64,000 nt of DNA from Streptomyces sporangiiformans (GTDB lineage Bacteria; Actinomycetota; Actinomycetes; Streptomycetales; Streptomycetaceae), in assembly GCF_005768555.2 (NCBI RefSeq), contig NZ_VCHX02000123.1, positions 19,444 to 83,443 on the forward strand, given 5' to 3'. Shown here piece after piece: positions 8,679-15,701 of the stretch (positions within the stretch are counted from its first letter, which is position 1; each line of letters opens with the position of its first letter). The position numbers were made by a program, and so were the translations under genes. The notes below the pieces were generated by a model, which was not told the origin of the DNA, did no database searches, and was given only the letters and a program-made list of their open reading frames with translations.

Positions 8679-9125
8679 ATGGCTGTCGCCGATGACCTTG
8701 ACCACGCCACCGACTCGCAATGGGACTGGGTCGCTGAGCAGACTCGTACGTATCTGGCCTCGGGTGGCACCGAGGGACACGAGTCGAACGGCGTCTACAC
8801 GCTCGTGCTCGCCACGACCGGAGGCAGGACCGGCATTCCGCGCCGCACAGGCCTGATCTACGGCACCGCAGGCGAGGACTTCGTCGTCGTCGCCTCCAAA
8901 GGTGGTGCCGACGAGGATCCGGCGTGGTTCAAGAACCTCCAGGCGGACCCGAGCGTCGGGGTACAGGTCGGCGGCCGTCGGTTCACCGCTCGCGCCCGGG
9001 TCGCGTCCCCGGCCGAACGTGAGCCCCTCTGGCTCCAGATGGCGCGCATCTTCCCGCTGTACGACGAGTACGCACAGAAGACCGACCGCGAAATCCCGAT
9101 CGTCCTGCTCACTCCGCAGGACTGA
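8679..9125 (+). CDS. F420-dependent nitroreductase/quinone reductase-family protein
   Basis: 148 residues, matching the deazaflavin (F420)-dependent Ddn-like family, a split-barrel fold with one domain. Visible marks are TLVLATTGGRTGIPRRTGLIY near residue 42, VVVASKGGADEDPAWFKNLQADP near 70 and the closing LWLQMARIFPLYDEYAQKTDREIPIVLL, which are characteristic. Such proteins use F420H2 to reduce quinones, nitroaromatics or unsaturated ketones, and actinomycetes make F420. The start follows AGAAAGGA. It lies 60 bp after the broken VOC gene and could have formed an operon with it. The physiological substrate is unknown. Confidence 0.85.
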   Translation: MAVADDLDHATDSQWDWVAEQTRTYLASGGTEGHESNGVYTLVLATTGGRTGIPRRTGLIYGTAGEDFVVVASKGGADEDPAWFKNLQADPSVGVQVGGRRFTARARVASPAEREPLWLQMARIFPLYDEYAQKTDREIPIVLLTPQD

Positions 9126-9174
9126 CCCTGACTCAAGGATCTTGACGGGCACATCGTCACCGGGTGACCCCGAG

Positions 9175-9936
9175 TCAGTCCTGCACGGCTTCGGTGAAGA
9201 ACTCCGGTGGTGCCTGCAGGTCGTGGGCGCGAAACAGGACGGCGTGCTCGACGCCCATGGCCTTGCCGCTCATCGCGGTGAACTTCGGGATGAAGTCCTC
9301 GGGGGCGGGGTGGTCCGGGAGCGCGGCCAGGTACGCGGCGTGCGCCTCGAGCGAGGCGACGCCGCGGCGCAGCGGCTCACCCGTGACGTCGACGCCGTGG
9401 GTCGCGCCGAAGCCGGGGAGTCCGGGGACGATGAGCCACCGCACGGAGTGCGGTTCGAGGTCCTCGTCGTCGACCTGCTCCGGGAAGACCCACCGGTTGC
9501 CCGCGTCGCGCACCGCGTCGAGCGTCGCGAGCCCGGCCGCGCGGTGGTCGGCCTGATCGAAGCCATAGGGCGTCTCGATCGCGTAACCCGTGCCGAGTAC
9601 GACGTCGGGCTTGAACCGGCGGATCTCCCGGCAGATGTCCCGGCGCAGGTCGAGGCCGTAGACGAGCACGCCGTCCGGATGTTCGAGGACGGTCAGGTGC
9701 TCGACGCCGACGACGGCGCAGGCGGCCTGCTGCTCGGCGACGCGCAGGCGTGCCGTCTCCTCGGGAGGGTTCGGCATGCCGGCCTCGCCGCGGGTGAGCA
9801 GGAGATAACCGACCTCGATGCCGCGCGTGGTCCAGCGAGCGACGGCTGCGGACGTGCCGTACTCCATGTCGTCAGGGTGCGCGACGACGCAGAGCACGCG
9901 CTGGAAGGACTCCTCGGGGAGGGCAGGCAATGTCAT
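9175..9936 (-). CDS. PIG-L family zinc deacetylase
   Basis: 253 residues. The motif VVAHPDDMEYG at residue about 16 holds the His-x-x-Asp-Asp zinc site, and a DQADHRAAG segment near residue 126 supplies the third ligand. This is the LmbE/PIG-L fold used for N-acetylglucosaminyl deacetylation in mycothiol and glycolipid chemistry, mycothiol-S-conjugate cleavage, or antibiotic pseudo-sugar maturation. The sequence is not diagnostic for MshB or Mca. The gene is convergent with the F420 reductase gene, the two stops being 50 bp apart. It appears complete and cytoplasmic. Confidence 0.82.
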   Translation of the reverse strand: MTLPALPEESFQRVLCVVAHPDDMEYGTSAAVARWTTRGIEVGYLLLTRGEAGMPNPPEETARLRVAEQQAACAVVGVEHLTVLEHPDGVLVYGLDLRRDICREIRRFKPDVVLGTGYAIETPYGFDQADHRAAGLATLDAVRDAGNRWVFPEQVDDEDLEPHSVRWLIVPGLPGFGATHGVDVTGEPLRRGVASLEAHAAYLAALPDHPAPEDFIPKFTAMSGKAMGVEHAVLFRAHDLQAPPEFFTEAVQD

Positions 9937-10346
9937 GTGGCCATCCTTCCGCGTTCAGGGCCCGCCGTCCGCCGTTTGGAGGTGCCGATGAGCCTCGGCC
10001 CAGCGGACAGCGAGCCGGGTGCTGAGCCCGGTCAGGGTGAACAGAGCGCCGGTAGGCCCGCCAAATACACGGGCTGCGGACCGGTATCCCGGTTGCCGCT
10101 GAAGACATGCCATGAACTTGAGACTGATATTGGGGTGGCAACCCGTGAGACAGCCAGACACCCGCAGGTCGAACAAGATCGACATGTCGTGCGCGGTGAG
10201 ACCCTGCACCAGCTGTAGGGTCTCAGATTTCACTGCACAGTCTCAGAGGGCGTTACGCGAGCCTTCGTTAGCTATGTTGCTGGTTGATGGGTTGATGTCT
10301 GGATCGGGGTCTTGCGGACTGGTGAGGATGCGGTCTGCTGGTAGTC
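9937..10346. other. gap upstream of the first IS5-type transposase
   Basis: 410 bp. A minus-strand frame of 92 codons (9955-10233) is open but belongs to no family I recognise. A hairpin with a 9-bp perfect stem sits at 10197-10225 (tgagaccct and agggtctca, 11-base loop). The left end of the insertion sequence must lie in the last 100 bp, but I could not match it to a right end. Confidence 0.4.
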
Positions 10347-11263
10347 GTGGGCGGGCGCGGGCCGTATCTCAGTGACCTGCCGGAGGAGGCGTGGGAGCTG
10401 ATCCGGCCGGTCATCACGGCGTGGAAGGGGCGGCACCCGTCGGTCAGTGGCCATGAGGGCCGCTACGAGATGCGGGAGATCGTAAACGCGATCCTCTACC
10501 AGGCCCGCACCGGCTGCCAGTGGCGCTACCTGCCGCACGACCTCCCGCCGTACGGCGCGGTCTACTACTACTTCGCCAAGTGGCGTGACGACGGCACCGA
10601 CCAGACCATCCACGACCTGCTGCGCTGGCAGACCCGGGAGAGCCAGGGCCGCCACGAGGATCCCAGCGCGGTCGTCATGGACACCCAGACCGTGCGCGCG
10701 TCGGTCAACGCGGCCGCCGCCACGACTGGCCTGGACGCGGGCAAGAAGAGCCCGGGCCGTAAGCGCGGCATATCCACCGACGTCCTGGGCCTGCTCCTCG
10801 CGGTAATCGTGGTCGCCGCGAACGTCCACGACAACGCCATCGGCACGGCCCTGCTGGACAAGGTCGCCGCCCACAACCCCACGGTGACCAAGGCGTGGGT
10901 AGACGCCGGCTTCAAGAAGGCCGTGGTCGAGCACGGTGCCCGCCTCGGCATCGACGTCCAGGTCGTCCCCGCGATCCGGACGCTGTCGGGTTCGCGCCCG
11001 AGCCGAAGCGGTGGGTGGTCGAGCAGACCTTCGGCACCCTGATGCTCCACCGCCGCCTGGTCCGCGACTACGACACTCTGCCGGCCAGTTCGGCCTCGAT
11101 GATCTACTGGTCGATGACTGATCTCATGGCCCGTCGCCTCACCCACGCCGCCGCCTTGACCTGGCGCGATCCGCCACCCGTCGGCATGAGGACCCACACG
11201 CGCGGGGGTGCGCATGCGAGAACTGCTCGACAGGATCGAGGCGCGACAAGCGGCAGCGCGTGA
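10347..11263 (+). pseudogene. IS5-family transposase, frameshifted
   Basis: The first frame, from GTG 10347, gives the IS5-type N-terminal domain (LPEEAWELIRPVI, then YEMREIVNAILYQARTGCQWRYLP), the first catalytic Asp in VVMDTQTV and the second in WVDAGFKK. At about 10970, at a run of four C, the frame is lost. The remaining DDE part (PKRWVVEQTFGTLMLHRRL with the catalytic Glu) follows in the frame that stops at 11263. All three acidic residues survive across the two frames. The break could be a mutation or, less likely, a programmed shift. The passenger winged-helix gene begins inside its 3' end. Confidence 0.8.
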
Positions 11264-11648
11264 GGAAATCGGCCGCTTGCGCGAACAGATCACCCAGCTC
11301 ACCGGGCGGCTATCCGCCGCCGAACGATCCCTGGAACGGCTGGAGATCACCCGCGAGACGCTTCTGGACCTCGCGGAGGAGACCGACACCGGCGGTCCGG
11401 CTCCCCTCCCGTCGGCCTATCGCCAGATCCTCGCCCTGTTTGAACAGGGCGAGGACGGCTTGCACGCCAAGGACGTCTGCCAGGCACTCGGCCTCGGGAC
11501 CGAGCCCCGCCACACCGAGAACACCCGCGCAAAGTTGAAACGCCTGGTCAGCCGAGGCATGCTCACCGAATCCGAACCCGGAAAGTGGAGTGTCGACGGG
11601 TTCGTCGGTGGACGATCTGTGAGTGTTCGAGCTGTTCACCCTAGCTGA
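11214..11648 (+). CDS. coiled-coil plus winged-helix protein linked to an IS
   Basis: 144 residues. Residues 1-50 are a heptad-like coiled coil (LLDRIEARQAAAREEIGRL, then LRE, LTGRLSAAERSLERLE). Residues about 65-130 form a small winged helix: YRQILALFEQGEDGLHAKDVCQALG, then TENTRAKLKRLVSRGMLTESEPGKW. ATG 11214 is preferred over GTG 11208 because of the spacing to the GGGGG ribosome-binding site. A protein of the same design is encoded at 14238-14708 beside a different IS5-type transposase. Both are probably DNA-binding accessory or regulatory proteins of insertion sequences, which is inference. No catalytic motif is visible. Confidence 0.7.
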   Translation: MRELLDRIEARQAAAREEIGRLREQITQLTGRLSAAERSLERLEITRETLLDLAEETDTGGPAPLPSAYRQILALFEQGEDGLHAKDVCQALGLGTEPRHTENTRAKLKRLVSRGMLTESEPGKWSVDGFVGGRSVSVRAVHPS

Positions 11649-11729
11649 CTGCGCCTACTCGTCGGCCACTCGAATGGGTGAAGATGTGCCAGTAACTCGC
11701 AGATTTCAGGAGTCAGTTCCGTAATTGGC

Positions 11730-12896
11730 ATGTCCGTGGTGGATTCCGATACCGGTCGCTTCACGCTGATCAGTGGACGCGGCGAGCCGAGCGGGACCGC
11801 GGGGCAGGAAGAGGGCCTGGCGGACGTCCTCACGCTGCAACGTCGTGGTTTCCATCCCTCGTCCCGCGAGGCCGAGGAGGCGCTCTACCAGGACACTCTC
11901 GCCGAGTACTGCTGGGCCCGTGATGTTGCCGGGCTCGCGGCGACGACGCTGAACCAGCTGGCGCAGCCGGTGATCGAGATCTGCAGCTTCCACGGTGTTC
12001 TACCGTGGGAGCTGTCGTCGCGGATGCTGGACCAGTACTTTGCCGGGCCCGGCAAGCGCGCCCATTCCACGGTCCGCAAGAAGATCACGAGTATCGACCA
12101 GTACTTCGCGTTCCTGGAACAGCGGTACGCCGGCGAGATCCTGCGCAGGTTCGGCGCGGCGGTCGAGTCGCCGGTCGACGCCTTCAACCGGCCGCGCCAC
12201 CGGGGGGATTTCGGGCTGCGGATTCCTCCGTCGCGGGCCGAGATGAAGGCGTTCTTCGGCTCCTGGCGCCAGGAGCTGGAGACGGCGCGCAAGTATCCAG
12301 TGGCCGTCCGCAACTACGTGATGGCGAAGACGGCCTACCTCTCCGGGGCGCGCGCCACCGAGCTGTGCCTGGTCCGGCTCGGGGACCTGCACTGGGACAG
12401 CGGCCAGTGGGGCCGCTTCCTGGTCCGGGGCAAGGGAGCCCGCGGGTCCGGGCCGCGCGAGCGGGAGGCGTTCATGTTCGCCGAGGGGCGCGCGCTGCTG
12501 TGGTGGTACGTCGAGAACGTCCGGGGCCTGTTCCCGGACAACTGTCTTGATCCGTATGCCCCGTTGTTCCCGTCCGAGCGGCTGCCGACCGCGCTGGGAG
12601 CGGACCTGCCGATCGCGCCGGCGATGTGTGCCGACACCTTCCGCCGTTCGCTGCGCCGGGCCTCGCTCGCGCACCTAAAGGGCACGGTGACCGTGCTCTT
12701 CCCGCATCTGCTGCGCCACGCGTGCGCGACCCACAACTATGAGGACGGAATGCCGCTTTGGGATGTTCAGGTGCTGCTGGGGCACGAGTGGCCGACCACC
12801 ACGGTGGGCTATCTGGCGACGGCGAAGGGGGATCCGGAGCGCGCGAGTCTGGAGTCGTCCCGGCGCGCCGTACGCCGGCTGAGCGGGGAGGTGTGA
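11730..12896 (+). CDS. tyrosine recombinase/integrase (first gene of a four-gene locus)
   Basis: 388 residues. The N-terminal 180 residues hold a SAM-like core-binding domain (LAEYCWARDVAGLAATTLNQ). The catalytic domain keeps all residues: Arg in LSGARATELCLVRL near residue 209, Lys in LVRGKGARG, His-x-x-Arg in FPHLLRHACATH near 328, His in LLGHEWPTTT and the nucleophile in VGYLATAKG near 360. It should be an active strand-exchange enzyme. The start is the first ATG with a normal N-terminus, although the ribosome-binding site is weak. The next gene starts 5 bp later. It resembles TnpA-type transposon recombinases more than phage integrases, as no excisionase or att site is evident. Confidence 0.85.
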   Translation: MSVVDSDTGRFTLISGRGEPSGTAGQEEGLADVLTLQRRGFHPSSREAEEALYQDTLAEYCWARDVAGLAATTLNQLAQPVIEICSFHGVLPWELSSRMLDQYFAGPGKRAHSTVRKKITSIDQYFAFLEQRYAGEILRRFGAAVESPVDAFNRPRHRGDFGLRIPPSRAEMKAFFGSWRQELETARKYPVAVRNYVMAKTAYLSGARATELCLVRLGDLHWDSGQWGRFLVRGKGARGSGPREREAFMFAEGRALLWWYVENVRGLFPDNCLDPYAPLFPSERLPTALGADLPIAPAMCADTFRRSLRRASLAHLKGTVTVLFPHLLRHACATHNYEDGMPLWDVQVLLGHEWPTTTVGYLATAKGDPERASLESSRRAVRRLSGEV

Positions 12897-12900
12897 GGCC

Positions 12901-13251
12901 GTGAAGTGGAATCTGCGCTGGGTGGCGGCGAAGCGGGACATCTGGCGGCCCAGTGATCTGAAGACCGCGTTCGAGCAGGTCGGGTTCACACCCTCGCTGA
13001 ACAAGGTGTGCGCGCTGTGGTCGAGCAAGCCGGTGACCGTACGGCTCGATGATCTCGACATGATCTGTGCCGCCCTCAACTGCACGGTCGCGGACCTGAT
13101 GACGGCGGAGCCGGTCGCGGCCGAGCAGACCGAGGAAGGGGACCGGCCCCAGGCCGTCGGTGAACATCCACGCGCAGGCAGCGGCAGCCGTCCCGTACCG
13201 AAGCAGACGGGCGGCGCGGTCGGCCAGCGCCGCCCGCTGCCGCCCAACTGA
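12901..13251 (+). CDS. Cro/C1-type helix-turn-helix protein
   Basis: 116 residues. The first 75 carry an HTH_26-type Cro/C1 DNA-binding domain: KRDIWRPSDLKTAFEQVGF, then LNKVCALWSSKPVTVRLDDLDMICAALNCTVADLM. The last 40 residues are Pro/Gly/Arg-rich and probably disordered. GTG 12901 follows the recombinase stop by 4 bp and the next gene begins 2 bp after its stop, so these genes are one operon. It may regulate the locus or help recombinase bind DNA, as small TnpC-like proteins do in Tn554-type transposons. That role is inferred from position only. Confidence 0.75.
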   Translation: MKWNLRWVAAKRDIWRPSDLKTAFEQVGFTPSLNKVCALWSSKPVTVRLDDLDMICAALNCTVADLMTAEPVAAEQTEEGDRPQAVGEHPRAGSGSRPVPKQTGGAVGQRRPLPPN

Positions 13252-13253
13252 CC

Positions 13254-13478
13254 ATGCAGCGCCCGAAGTTGCCAGCGTCGTGCGCCCTGTGCGCGGCCTG
13301 GGGACCGGTCACCGCCCGCGGCCTGTGCCCCGGATGCCGGGACGGCCGCTACCGGGTCGCGCAGGGACGGCTTCACAACGACGTCTGCCGCCGGTGCGGC
13401 TGGCCGGCGGTCGTGGGCGCGGACGGCACCTGCCGGGGCTGCCGCATCGCCCTGCGCCTGAGCGAGGATGATGAATGA
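13254..13478 (+). CDS. small zinc-ribbon protein
   Basis: 74 residues with four CxxC pairs (CALC, CPGC, CRRC, CRGC), giving two predicted zinc knuckles, joined by a basic Arg-rich segment. There is little other structure. The same four-pair arrangement occurs in residues about 190-245 of the large protein encoded at 15702-17843, so this looks like a stand-alone version of that module. It lies 2 bp after the HTH gene. Binding to DNA or to the partner recombinase is plausible but not shown by the sequence. Confidence 0.7.
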   Translation: MQRPKLPASCALCAAWGPVTARGLCPGCRDGRYRVAQGRLHNDVCRRCGWPAVVGADGTCRGCRIALRLSEDDE

Positions 13479-13493
13479 AGATTCACCATCTTG

Positions 13494-13745
13494 AAGTCGC
13501 TGGTCACGGGGCTGGTGTGAGCTGTTGATCGTGTACTCCTGCTGGTCGCGGGCGGTTGTCGGAGCTCAAGATTGTCTGCTGTTTCGGTGATCGCGGATCC
13601 ACGGGTTCCCTGGCGTGAGTGTGGTGCCTGTCCGTACGATCCGGGCAGGCGGTGCGTGCAGGTGGCTAGGGAAGCGGAGCCGGACCTCCGTGAACGGATC
13701 ACGGCCCGCAGAGCCGAACTGGAGGCGCAGGCAGAGACGTTGAGC
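13494..13745 (+). repeat. solo left end of the 14071-15697 element (direct repeat copy 1)
   Basis: About 250 bp that repeat 14071-14322 with a few differences. They include the 27-base end aagtcgctggtcacggggct... at 13494-13520 and the first 27 codons of the passenger gene (GTG 13662, then VAREAEPDLRERITARRAEL). Similarity stops at about 13743. This is a truncated copy of the element; its frame reads on into unrelated sequence to 13856. Confidence 0.75.
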
Positions 13746-13777
13746 GTCGTCGACGCGGGAGACCCGGAGGGTTTGCA

Positions 13778-14056
13778 GTGCTACCCATCTTCTTTGAAGG
13801 CTTGGGTGTCGTCGCGCTCGTCATTTACGGCGTGGGGATCGGGGCTGGCTATCTGATCGCGGGATCCAATGGCGCCTGGATAGGCATGACGTTGGCGGCA
13901 GTCACGATAGCGGTTGCTGGCCGGCTCTTGAACGACGAGTGGAAATGGGATTGGGACGCGGAGCACAGCCTCTATGGCATTCCGATGCAATACTGGGGGA
14001 TTATCGGTCTTGTCTGTGAGGCTTGGATTCTTGGCCTTGGACTCTTCGCTACTTAA
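13778..14056 (+). CDS. small membrane protein of unknown function
   Basis: 92 residues from GTG 13778, preceded by GGAGG. Three hydrophobic segments are visible: residues about 3-30 (GLGVVALVIYGVGIGAGYLI), 34-50 (GMTLAAVTIAVAG) and 70-92 (WGIIGLVCEAWILGLGLF). Between them lies an acidic aromatic loop (NDEWKWDWDAEHSLYG). It lies between the solo left end and the complete element, with somewhat lower GC than its neighbours. It may have been brought in with one of the insertions. I do not recognise the family. Confidence 0.55.
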   Translation: MLPIFFEGLGVVALVIYGVGIGAGYLIAGSNGAWIGMTLAAVTIAVAGRLLNDEWKWDWDAEHSLYGIPMQYWGIIGLVCEAWILGLGLFAT

Positions 14057-14237
14057 GGTCCATCACCTTAAAGTCGCTGGTCACGGGGCTGGTGTGAGCT
14101 GTTGATCGTGTACTCCTGCTGATTGTGGGCGGTTGTCGGAGCTCAAGATTGTCTGCTGTTTCGGTGATCGCGGATCCACGGGTTCCCCGGCGCGAGCGAG
14201 GCGCCTGTCCGTACGATCCGGACGGGAGGTGCATCAG

Positions 14238-14708
14238 GTGGCCATGGATGCGGAACCGGGCCTTCGGGAGCTGATCACGGTCCGCAGGGCCGAACTGGAG
14301 GCTCAGGCAGAGAAGTTGAGCCAGCAGCTTCAAGAGGTGCGCGACGAACTGGAGGAGCTCGCCGTCGCCGAGCGGGTCGCACGTCGGCTGGTCGAACGGC
14401 TGCACGTCGAGACGGAACGGGAAGCGACACTGGCGCAGGCTGCCGGGCAGGTCGCGGGCCGTGTTGTGCTGCTAGTGTCGCAGCGCGAGCGCGGCATGGA
14501 CGAGGCGGTCCTGCCCGAGGACTATCAGCGGATCATGGATGTGGTGCGGCGTGCGGATGCGCCGGTGATGGTCAAGCAGGTCTGCGCCGAACTGGGGATA
14601 TCCACCAAGCCGGCCCGCTCGGAGGCGATGCGCGCGAAGCTGAACCGGCTGGCCGAGCGGGGCTGGCTGCGCAAGTTGACCGACGGGAAGTTCACCACCA
14701 CACCGTGA
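14238..14708 (+). CDS. IS passenger: coiled-coil plus winged-helix protein
   Basis: 156 residues from GTG 14238, 7 bases after GGAGGT. Residues 5-75 form a long coiled coil (LITVRRAELEAQAEKLSQQL, then EVRDELEELAVAERVARRL). Residues about 95-150 are a compact winged helix: DYQRIMDVVRRADAPVMVKQ, VCAELGIS, AMRAKLNRLAERGWL, GKFTTTP. The layout matches the product of 11214-11648. It is upstream of its transposase, whereas the other copy is downstream. I infer a transposition regulator or end-binding accessory protein. No name is offered. Confidence 0.75.
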   Translation: MAMDAEPGLRELITVRRAELEAQAEKLSQQLQEVRDELEELAVAERVARRLVERLHVETEREATLAQAAGQVAGRVVLLVSQRERGMDEAVLPEDYQRIMDVVRRADAPVMVKQVCAELGISTKPARSEAMRAKLNRLAERGWLRKLTDGKFTTTP

Positions 14709-14778
14709 ACGTGCCCCGGCACTCACAACATGCCGTTCGCGCCGTAACGTCCGTGCTCCCGGCGGCAATTGATGTCGT

Positions 14779-15612
14779 ATGCGAAACAAGACCAGCACCG
14801 CCAGGGGCACTGAGACGGTTGTCTACCAGTCCAGCCTGCAGCTGTCCACGGCCACGTTGACCTTCCTCGGCGACCTGCTGCGCGGCCATTTGAAGAAGAT
14901 CCGCTCGCGGTGGCGCAAGCTCCCGCCCGGGAAGATCGCCACGATCGTCCTAGCCATTCTCCGCCATGACCAGCGGCTTGCCGACATGGCGGGCGGCAAC
15001 CGCATCTCCGCGACCACGGTGCGCCGCTGGGTGATGGAGGTGATCGAACTGCTCGCCACGCGAGCCCCACGACTGGACCGGGCGCTGAAGAAAGTCACCC
15101 GAAAGGGCGGCCACGTCGTCCTGATCGACGGCACCCTCATCCCCACCCGGCGCCGCACCGGAGCGGACAACCGTCGCAACTACAGCGGGAAACACAAGGC
15201 CCACGGCCTGCTCTTCCTCGCGCTCACCGACGACAAGGGCCGCCTGCTGTGGCTGTCCGCCGCCCGCCCGGGACGCTCCTCGGAGATCACCACCGCCCGC
15301 TACACCAAGCTCGTCGAGCACCTGCGGTCCCACGAGCTGGGCGCCATCGGCGACCTCGGCTTCACCGGCCTGGATGACGACCCGGACAACCCCGTAGTCA
15401 TCACCGGCTACAAGGACGCCCGCACCAAGCCGCTCACACCGGCGAAGAAGCAGGTCAACAAGCTGATCGCGTCCGTGCGCGCGGTCTGCGAGCACGCGTT
15501 CGCGCACCTGAAGAACTGGCGCATCATCACCAAGCTTCGCCTGCACGTGCGTCACGCAACTGCGCTCCTGCGCGCCCTGCTTGTGCTGACCAACATCGAG
15601 GTCGCACGCTGA
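14779..15612 (+). CDS. IS5-superfamily transposase (DDE_Tnp_4 type)
   Basis: 277 residues, intact. An N-terminal helix-turn-helix region (LPPGKIATIVLAILRHDQRLADMAGG, then ISATTVRRWVMEVIELL) is followed by the DDE nuclease: Asp in HVVLIDGTLIPTRR near residue 116, Asp in AIGDLGFTGLDDD near 191, and Glu in AVCEHAFAHLKNWR near 238. It cuts and joins the element ends at 14071 and 15697. All catalytic residues are in place, so it should be active. It begins 70 bp after the passenger gene. Confidence 0.88.
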   Translation: MRNKTSTARGTETVVYQSSLQLSTATLTFLGDLLRGHLKKIRSRWRKLPPGKIATIVLAILRHDQRLADMAGGNRISATTVRRWVMEVIELLATRAPRLDRALKKVTRKGGHVVLIDGTLIPTRRRTGADNRRNYSGKHKAHGLLFLALTDDKGRLLWLSAARPGRSSEITTARYTKLVEHLRSHELGAIGDLGFTGLDDDPDNPVVITGYKDARTKPLTPAKKQVNKLIASVRAVCEHAFAHLKNWRIITKLRLHVRHATALLRALLVLTNIEVAR

Positions 15613-15701
15613 CCGACGATCTTCGCCGTAGACAGCCGCCCACGACCAGCATGAGCATCCCGGAGACCGATCACACCAGCCCCTTGACCGGCGACTTCAG
15701 G

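Larger units (their letters stand above)
14071..15697 (+). mobile_element. IS5-superfamily insertion sequence with passenger gene
   Basis: Bounded by 27-bp terminal inverted repeats: left 14071-14097 and right 15671-15697, 25 of 27 bases matching (two mismatches). It holds a passenger winged-helix gene and a DDE transposase gene on the same strand, about 1.63 kb in all. The exact outer ends and the target duplication could not be fixed; similarity weakens just outside the 27 bp. The right end is 5 bp before the start codon of the next gene, so the element sits between two genes of the recombinase locus without breaking either. Confidence 0.75.

Noticed and set aside
9955..10233. 92-codon minus-strand frame
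   Set aside because: No recognisable family, no good ribosome-binding site; kept only as part of the gap description.
15651..15701. Earlier start for the large zinc-ribbon protein
   Set aside because: The extra 17 codons are the right inverted repeat of the inserted IS.
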